Part shown: in pieces, positions 59,674 through 64,000 of the stretch
Position numbering within the stretch: position 1 is the first letter of the stretch
Layout: each line of letters begins with the position of its first letter
NCBI GenBank assembly: GCA_016699735.1
Contig: CP065008.1
Span: 558,001 to 622,000 of the forward strand
Direction: 5' to 3'
Source of the DNA: Alphaproteobacteria bacterium
GTDB taxonomy: Bacteria; Pseudomonadota; Alphaproteobacteria; Micavibrionales; Micavibrionaceae
Length of the DNA stretch: 64,000 bases
The notes under the pieces: generated by a model
Databases searched by the model: none
Seen by the model: only the letters and a program-made list of their open reading frames with translations
What the model was told of the DNA's origin: nothing
Translations under genes and position numbers: made by a program

Positions 59674-60091
59674 GGCAAGCACAGAAGAGCATATACTTCA
59701 GGCTCGTCAGTTGCTGGAGTTCCTAAGAGGAACGGTCGTAGAAGCTTTTTCGGGGGAGTACTTTCCTGAAATGGCGGATGTCAGAAATTCAATGATTAAT
59801 GCTCTAAATGGAATGCAGGAGAAATGCGTTCCGAGCGGCGATGAAAAAATACATATTGATGCCGATGACATACACGTCTTTGTATCTAATCGGCAGACGA
59901 TATTGGATGCCGCAGATAAACTTCAGCGTGAATATGGCAAGGAAGGCCTGGCTGCGGGCTTGCGAAATGTGGTAAGGAGCATAGAAGCCCTGCAGTCGAA
60001 CCTCTGGCAGCCTCTGCCTCATGATCCTTCACACGATCTAGATTTGGACGAAAGACCTGAATTCCAGCCGCACACAGCCGCCTCCCTCTGA
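59660..60091 (+). CDS. Hypothetical helical protein, 143 aa
   Basis: Soluble, mainly helical: MMTTRASTEEHILQARQLLE at the N-terminus, then repeated amphipathic helices and an acidic C-terminus (SHDLDLDERPEF). It is unrecognised. On the plus strand between fabG and fabD, so it breaks the fab operon together with the small ORF before it. Confidence 0.65.
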   Translation: MMTTRASTEEHILQARQLLEFLRGTVVEAFSGEYFPEMADVRNSMINALNGMQEKCVPSGDEKIHIDADDIHVFVSNRQTILDAADKLQREYGKEGLAAGLRNVVRSIEALQSNLWQPLPHDPSHDLDLDERPEFQPHTAASL

Positions 60092-60097
60092 TCATCC

Positions 60098-61045
60098 TTA
60101 GCTTGTTTTAATTTGCTCCAGCAGGGTATCGACATCCTGCGGAGTTTCCGCGTTCCGGCAGACGATGTTTTTATCAATCCGTCTTACAAGACCGCCCAGA
60201 ACCTTGCCGGCCCCCAATTCCACAATCTCCGTAACGCCTTGCGCCGCCATCCACAACACCGACTCGCGCCAGCGCACGGTTCCGGTGATTTGTTCGACCA
60301 ATAAAGACCGCAGCCTGTCCGGGTCGCTCTCGGCTTGCGCGGTGACATTGGCCACGACCGGAAGGGAAGGGGGAGCGAAGACCGTTTGCGCCAGTGCCTC
60401 TTTCATGGCCTCTGCCGCGGGCGCCATCAGGGCGCAGTGGAACGGCGCACTGACAGGCAGCATCACGGCCCGTTTCGCCCCCCGCGAAATCGCCAGGGCA
60501 ACAGCCCGCTCGACAGCGCCTTTATGACCGCTCACCACCACCTGTCCGTCGGAATTATCGTTGGCGGCCGCGCAGACCTCGGCCCCGGCTGCTTCGCTGG
60601 CGATGGCCTGAACGTCGGGCATATTCAGCCCCAGAATTGCCGCCATCGCGCCGATTCCGACAGGGACCGCCTTCTGCATCGATTCGCCCCGCAGTTTGAG
60701 AAGCTTCGCCGTATCCTCGATCCGCAGCGTCCCCGCCGCCGTCAGCGCCGAATATTCGCCCAGCGAATGTCCGGCGACATAAACACCCGTTTTGGCCAGA
60801 TCGACGCCCTTGCCCTTGAGAACATTGACCACCGCCATCGAGACCGCCATTAGCGCCGGCTGGGCGTTTTCGGTCATATTAAGGTCTGCTTCCGGCCCCT
60901 CGAAAATCAGCGCACTCAGTTTGCGTGAAAGCGCATCATCGACAGTTTCAAAAGTCTGGCGGGCTTCGGGGAAGGTCTCGGCAAGGACTTTGCCCATCCC
61001 GACGAATTGCGATCCCTGTCCGGGGAATACATAGGTACGTTTCAT
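60098..61045 (-). CDS. fabD: Malonyl-CoA--ACP transacylase
   Basis: FabD loads malonyl groups on ACP for fatty-acid synthesis. The 315-residue protein begins MKRTYVFPGQGSQFVGMGKV. The nucleophile elbow is VAGHSLGEYSALTAAG (Ser), and the partner His is in SAPFHCALM. PALMAVSMAVVN is typical. Next gene downstream in the same direction is fabG, after two opposite-strand ORFs. Confidence 0.97.
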   Translation of the reverse strand: MKRTYVFPGQGSQFVGMGKVLAETFPEARQTFETVDDALSRKLSALIFEGPEADLNMTENAQPALMAVSMAVVNVLKGKGVDLAKTGVYVAGHSLGEYSALTAAGTLRIEDTAKLLKLRGESMQKAVPVGIGAMAAILGLNMPDVQAIASEAAGAEVCAAANDNSDGQVVVSGHKGAVERAVALAISRGAKRAVMLPVSAPFHCALMAPAAEAMKEALAQTVFAPPSLPVVANVTAQAESDPDRLRSLLVEQITGTVRWRESVLWMAAQGVTEIVELGAGKVLGGLVRRIDKNIVCRNAETPQDVDTLLEQIKTS

Positions 61046-61347
61046 GATCGTCCTGAAGAAGAGATAAGGTTCATCGCAGCATTAAATGAAGTTCCGCGGT
61101 CCGCCTGTCAATACAAATTCCATCCACAGGAAGGCGCACAGAAAAAAGGCCTTGCGCTGCTCCGCAACACACGAAAAGTTTGCAATTTGTGGCAATTTTG
61201 TGCAACCATGAACGTCTGCGTGTCCGTAAACGTTGGTTTTTGAACACACAGAACCAGGCCAAACAGAGGCCAACCGTGTGGAGAAGGTATAGTACTTAAA
61301 TGTATTTTGACAAGTGATTTTTTAGGTATTTGAGGGGAATTTCTGAC
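61046..61347. other. Divergent intergenic region between fabD and 61348
   Basis: No gene supported. TTGACA at about 61306 resembles a -35 box, but I see no good -10 at the right spacing. A long minus-strand frame crossing rpsF is antisense and rejected. Confidence 0.5.
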
Positions 61348-61662
61348 ATGATGACCAAGATAGACGACTCGATGCACAGCGAGGTTCTTCATATTATTGA
61401 AGAGACCAGTGCGGCCTACCACTCCTTCTCCCAGCACGACTATACCAACTCGGACTATGCCGATTTCGCGGCCATGGCGCTCTCCCAGTTCAAGAACGCC
61501 TTGCGCGACCCCGGTCTGACCCGGGAGCAACTGGAAAAAATCCTCCGCAAGGGTATGAAAAAGCACCGCGCTCTGGACCCCGAATCCAGCTGGTCGGCCT
61601 TTATGGCGTCCTATGTGACCCGGGCCACCAACGGCAACCCCCCTGTGGAAAGCGGCCATTAA
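61348..61662 (+). CDS. Hypothetical protein, 104 aa, upstream of rpsF
   Basis: Start chosen at the ATG at 61348, 8-9 nt after GAGGGGAA; a TTG six codons earlier is unlikely. The product (MMTKIDDSMHSEVLHIIEET...) is small, acidic and helical, with DSEWSAFMASYVTRAT-like end. No family is recognised. It probably sits in the same transcription unit as rpsF or just upstream. Confidence 0.65.
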   Translation: MMTKIDDSMHSEVLHIIEETSAAYHSFSQHDYTNSDYADFAAMALSQFKNALRDPGLTREQLEKILRKGMKKHRALDPESSWSAFMASYVTRATNGNPPVESGH

Positions 61663-61675
61663 GCCGCAAGACCCG

Positions 61676-61839
61676 CTGAATTGCGATTTTACAAAAAACC
61701 TTGCATTTCCCCCTGAAATGCACAATAGTGCGCCCACATTGAAACCAACCTCGCTGGCGGCAAGCCCGTCAGCTAAGCTTCGGGAAAGGGCGATCTGGTT
61801 TTGCCCGGCCTTTGAAGCGTAAACCGAGAGGAAGCACAA
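61676..61839 (+). promoter_or_regulatory. 5' leader of rpsF-rpsR-rplI, possible S6:S18 autoregulatory RNA
   Basis: A 160-bp untranslated stretch with hairpin-forming sequence (GGCGGCAAGCCCGTCAGCTA and CGGGAAAGGGCGATCTGGTT) precedes rpsF. In many bacteria a structured leader with a CCG motif binds the S6:S18 complex to repress this operon. A CCG occurs in CCCGTCAGC-type sequence only loosely, so this assignment is tentative. Confidence 0.35.
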
Positions 61840-62223
61840 ATGCCTTTTTACGAAACCGTGTTTATTGCACGGCAGGATCTCAGCGACACGCAAGTCAAGG
61901 ATCTGATCGCGCAATTCTCCAAAATCATCACCGATAACGGGGGCAAAATCCACAAGACCGAGCATTGGGGTCTGCGGACACTCGCCTACCGCATCAAGAA
62001 AAGCCGCCGCGCTCATTACGCGCTGATCGAGTCGGATACTCCGGCCCCGGCCGTTCATGAGATGGAACGCCGGATGCGCCTGAGCGAGGACGTCCTGCGC
62101 TACCTCACCGTGCGTGAGGAAGCCCTCTCGACCGGACCGTCCGCGATCCTTGACCGGGGTGGCCGCGAAGACTACAGCGAAAATACCGAAAACACTTCAT
62201 CAGATGACAAGGAGGCCGCATAA
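61840..62223 (+). CDS. rpsF: Ribosomal protein S6
   Basis: A 30S subunit protein that binds S18. The 127-residue product starts MPFYETVFIARQDLSDTQVK and contains KTEHWGLRTLAYRIKKSRRAHY and MERRMRLSEDVLRYLTVR, typical of S6. The C-terminus is extended by an acidic 25-residue tail (NTENTSSDDKEAA). GAGAGGAAG precedes the ATG. It overlaps rpsR by one base. Confidence 0.97.
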   Translation: MPFYETVFIARQDLSDTQVKDLIAQFSKIITDNGGKIHKTEHWGLRTLAYRIKKSRRAHYALIESDTPAPAVHEMERRMRLSEDVLRYLTVREEALSTGPSAILDRGGREDYSENTENTSSDDKEAA

Positions 62224-62495
62224 TGAGCGCCGATGTACCCGCAGTAAAACGTCCATTTTTCCGCCGCCGCAAGACCTGCCCGTTCACGGGACCGAAGGCG
62301 CCGACCATAGATTGGAAAGATGTAAGACTCTTGAGCCGCTATATCTCTGAGCGCGGTAAGATGATCCCCAGCCGGATCACCGCCGTGTCCCAGACGAAGC
62401 AGCGCGAACTGGCTCAGGCCATCAAGAGGGCGCGCTACATGGCGCTGTTGCCCTACGTGCGTAATGAGTCGGACGGTCCGACAGGCCGCCGCTAA
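62223..62495 (+). CDS. rpsR: Ribosomal protein S18
   Basis: The small 30S protein that pairs with S6. 90 residues; KTCPFTGPKAPTIDWKDVRL and LSRYISERGKMIPSRITAVS then QRELAQAIKRARYMALLPYV are diagnostic. A basic N-terminus (RPFFRRRK) contacts rRNA. It follows rpsF with a one-base overlap. Confidence 0.98.
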   Translation: MSADVPAVKRPFFRRRKTCPFTGPKAPTIDWKDVRLLSRYISERGKMIPSRITAVSQTKQRELAQAIKRARYMALLPYVRNESDGPTGRR

Positions 62496-62521
62496 GGAAA
62501 AAATGTAAGGAGATTCATGAT

Positions 62522-63256
62522 ATGTCCGCAACAAAACTGATTTTGCTGGAGCACGTGGAAAATCTGGGGGAGATGGGCGACGTTGTGACCGTCAAGCCCG
62601 GCTATGCCCGCAACTTCCTCCTGCCGCAGAAGAAAGCTCTGCGCGCAAGCAAGGAGAACGTCGCTTATTTCGAGGCGCAGAAAAAGCATCTCGCCGCCGA
62701 AAACGAGAAGCGCAAGAAGGAAGCCGAAAAACTGGCGAAGAAGATCGAAGGATTGAAAGTCCCGTTGATCCGTCAGGCCTCCGAAGGCGGCCAGCTTTAT
62801 GGGTCCGTCAACGCCCGCGACATCGCGGACGCTATAAACGCGGAATCCAAAGCCTCCATCCAGCGCAACATGGTGCGCTTGAACCAGAACTTCAAGTCTC
62901 TGGGACTCTTCCCCGTGGATATTATGGTTCACCCGGAAGTCAAGGTGACGGTGACCATCAATATCGCCCGCTCGCTCGAAGAAGCCCAAACCCAAGCCAG
63001 AACCGGACAGGCACTGGTCGCTTCTGAAACCGGCCAGCGGGGCGGCACGGAAGAAATCCAGTCCGAGGAGGCGTTAAAGCAGCTTCTTGATGAGGAGGGC
63101 TTGGAAGCCCAAAAAGCCAGAAAGGCGCACGAGGACGAAGAACAGGCCGATGAAGGCGAACGCGCCGAAAAATCCAAGGAACGCGCCGCCAAAAAAGCCA
63201 AAAAGCCGAAAAAGGAAGAATCCGCAGCGGATGAATCCGAAGAGGACGGCGAATAA
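62522..63256 (+). CDS. rplI: Ribosomal protein L9 with long charged C-terminal extension
   Basis: L9 binds 23S rRNA at the base of the L1 stalk. The normal part (residues 1-150) is clear: LILLEHVENLGEMGDVVTVK and ARNFLLPQKKALRA, then the long helix and the C-terminal domain (GLFPVDIMVHPEVKVTVTIN). A further 90 residues are Glu/Lys/Ala-rich (EEALKQLLDEEGLEAQKARK, then many KxxK/EE runs). With 244 residues it is much longer than the usual 150-190. AAGGAG is 9 nt upstream. Confidence 0.96.
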   Translation: MSATKLILLEHVENLGEMGDVVTVKPGYARNFLLPQKKALRASKENVAYFEAQKKHLAAENEKRKKEAEKLAKKIEGLKVPLIRQASEGGQLYGSVNARDIADAINAESKASIQRNMVRLNQNFKSLGLFPVDIMVHPEVKVTVTINIARSLEEAQTQARTGQALVASETGQRGGTEEIQSEEALKQLLDEEGLEAQKARKAHEDEEQADEGERAEKSKERAAKKAKKPKKEESAADESEEDGE

Positions 63257-63306
63257 GCGCCAAATCCTCTCTATCCCCGTGATTCACACGGCCAAACATT
63301 CTAGGA

Positions 63307-63340
63307 GCTAGCGGATGCCTAAGGCGTTTGCTAGCTTTCT
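63307..63340 (+). terminator. Candidate terminator/hairpin between rplI and dnaB
   Basis: GCTAGCGGATGCC and GGCGTTTGCTAGC form a 13-bp stem with a TAA loop (some G-U pairs), followed by TTTCTT. It lies just before the dnaB start, so it may act as terminator or attenuator. Confidence 0.6.
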
Positions 63341-63342
63341 TC

Positions 63343-64000
63343 ATGGCCCTAGAAAAACTCCTCGACCCTACCAGACTGAAAAAGAATCAGCATGAGCAGG
63401 AAACTCAGCGTCCCTTCCGCGTTCTCCCTTTTAATGAGGAAGCCGAACAAGGGCTGCTGGGTGCGCTCCTGATCGACAACCGTGTCCTTGAAAAAATAAG
63501 CGATTACCTGAAATTCGAGCATTTTTATACCCCCGCGCATCAGCGTATCTACCGCGCAATCAGCACGTTGATTGACCGGGGGCAAACCGCAACGCCCGTA
63601 ACCCTCAAGGGCTATTTCGAAAAGGATCAGGATCTGGCCAATGTCGGCGGGGCCGAGTATCTCGCCGAACTCGCCGCCAGCATCGTCAGCACGATAAATG
63701 CCAGCGATTACGCCCGCACGATCTACGATCTTTTTCTGCGCCGTGAGCTCATTACTCTTGGAGAGGAGGTCGTGAACGAGGCCTTCGACCAGCGTCTGGA
63801 AGTCGAGGCGCAGGATATGATTGAAGCCGCAGAGGCACGCCTGTTTTCACTGGCCGAAACAGGCCAGATTCAGGGCGGATTCGTCACCTTGCGCGATTCG
63901 GTCCTGACCGCCATCGACCTCGCCGAAAAGGCGTTCAAGACCGAGGGCAGTGTCACGGGCGTGACCTCCGGTCTGCGCGATCTCGACAAGCTTCTGGGCG
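63343..64000 (+). CDS. dnaB: Replicative DNA helicase (5' part, cut by the window end)
   Basis: The frame is open from the ATG at 63343 to the window edge, about 219 residues. It shows the DnaB N-terminal domain: LPFNEEAEQGLLGALLIDNR, EHFYTPAHQRIYRAISTLID, PVTLKGYFE and LANVGGAEYLAELA, then the linker and the start of the RecA-like domain (VTGVTSGLRDLDKLLG). Walker motifs lie beyond the window. The position behind rpsF-rpsR-rplI is the classical alphaproteobacterial arrangement. Confidence 0.95.
   Translation, partial: MALEKLLDPTRLKKNQHEQETQRPFRVLPFNEEAEQGLLGALLIDNRVLEKISDYLKFEHFYTPAHQRIYRAISTLIDRGQTATPVTLKGYFEKDQDLANVGGAEYLAELAASIVSTINASDYARTIYDLFLRRELITLGEEVVNEAFDQRLEVEAQDMIEAAEARLFSLAETGQIQGGFVTLRDSVLTAIDLAEKAFKTEGSVTGVTSGLRDLDKLLG

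Noticed and set aside
61108..62058. A 316-codon minus-strand ORF crossing rpsF and the small gene before it.
   Set aside because: It overlaps two well-supported plus-strand genes and shows no domain, so it is a shadow.

Overview
The window is 64 kb of a GC-rich bacterial chromosome, most likely from an alphaproteobacterium. The evidence is a TIGR02300/FYDLN_acid-type gene next to prmA, a fabD/fabG - rpsF-rpsR-rplI - dnaB neighbourhood, a DmdC-like long acyl-CoA dehydrogenase, an NrdA lacking an ATP cone, and palindromic REP-like repeats of the CATCCCCGCGAAAGCGGGG type. I cannot place it below class level. I saw no rRNA, tRNA, transposase, phage structural gene or CRISPR array.

Layout. 1-4 kb: unknown genes, a 650-bp repeat-rich gap and glmS. 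4.1-6.3 kb: an AT-rich type II restriction-modification pair with its own promoter. 6.4-9.8 kb: membrane and SGNH-esterase-like proteins, prmA and a FYDLN-type zinc protein. 10-21.3 kb: fatty-acid beta-oxidation genes (thiolase, FadN-type dehydrogenase/hydratase, long acyl-CoA dehydrogenase), interrupted by unknown small genes, a ceramidase-family membrane protein and an AT-rich Abi-alpha-like gene. 21.4-25.1 kb: two Sel1-like repeat proteins, the second fused to a CbxX/CfqX-type AAA+ ATPase. 25-28.5 kb: a large coiled-coil exported protein, an SCP2 protein and an AT-rich membrane protein/TIR-like pair. 28.6-33 kb: SCO1/SenC and a TPP-riboswitch-controlled thiC followed by yjdM and small unknown genes. 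33-45 kb: accessory and housekeeping genes mixed (AT-rich membrane pair, LysE and MFS transporters, peroxiredoxin, a copper-related-looking cluster, an unusual DapB, phoH and threonine ammonia-lyase). 46-55 kb: amt, nrdB, msrB, nrdA and pyk. 55-64 kb: DedA, a HAD hydrolase, a GIY-YIG nuclease, fabG, fabD, rpsF-rpsR-rplI and the start of dnaB.

The main pattern is a syntenic, GC-rich core dotted with short, visibly AT-rich one- or two-gene cassettes, several of them defence-like (restriction-modification, Abi-alpha-like, membrane protein + TIR, GIY-YIG, an unknown membrane pair). Two insertion sites carry small duplicated pieces of core genes: a 38-codon phoH 3' end plus a copy of the SCO-like gene's 3' end at about 42.0 kb, and a 26-codon HAD-hydrolase 5' piece at about 58.0 kb. 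These look like scars of segmental duplication or recombinational gene replacement. The best candidates for a poorly described system are the TIR-like/3-TM pair (27673-28534), the paired Sel1-module and Sel1-AAA+ genes (21404-25093), and the AT-rich pair at 33119-34455.
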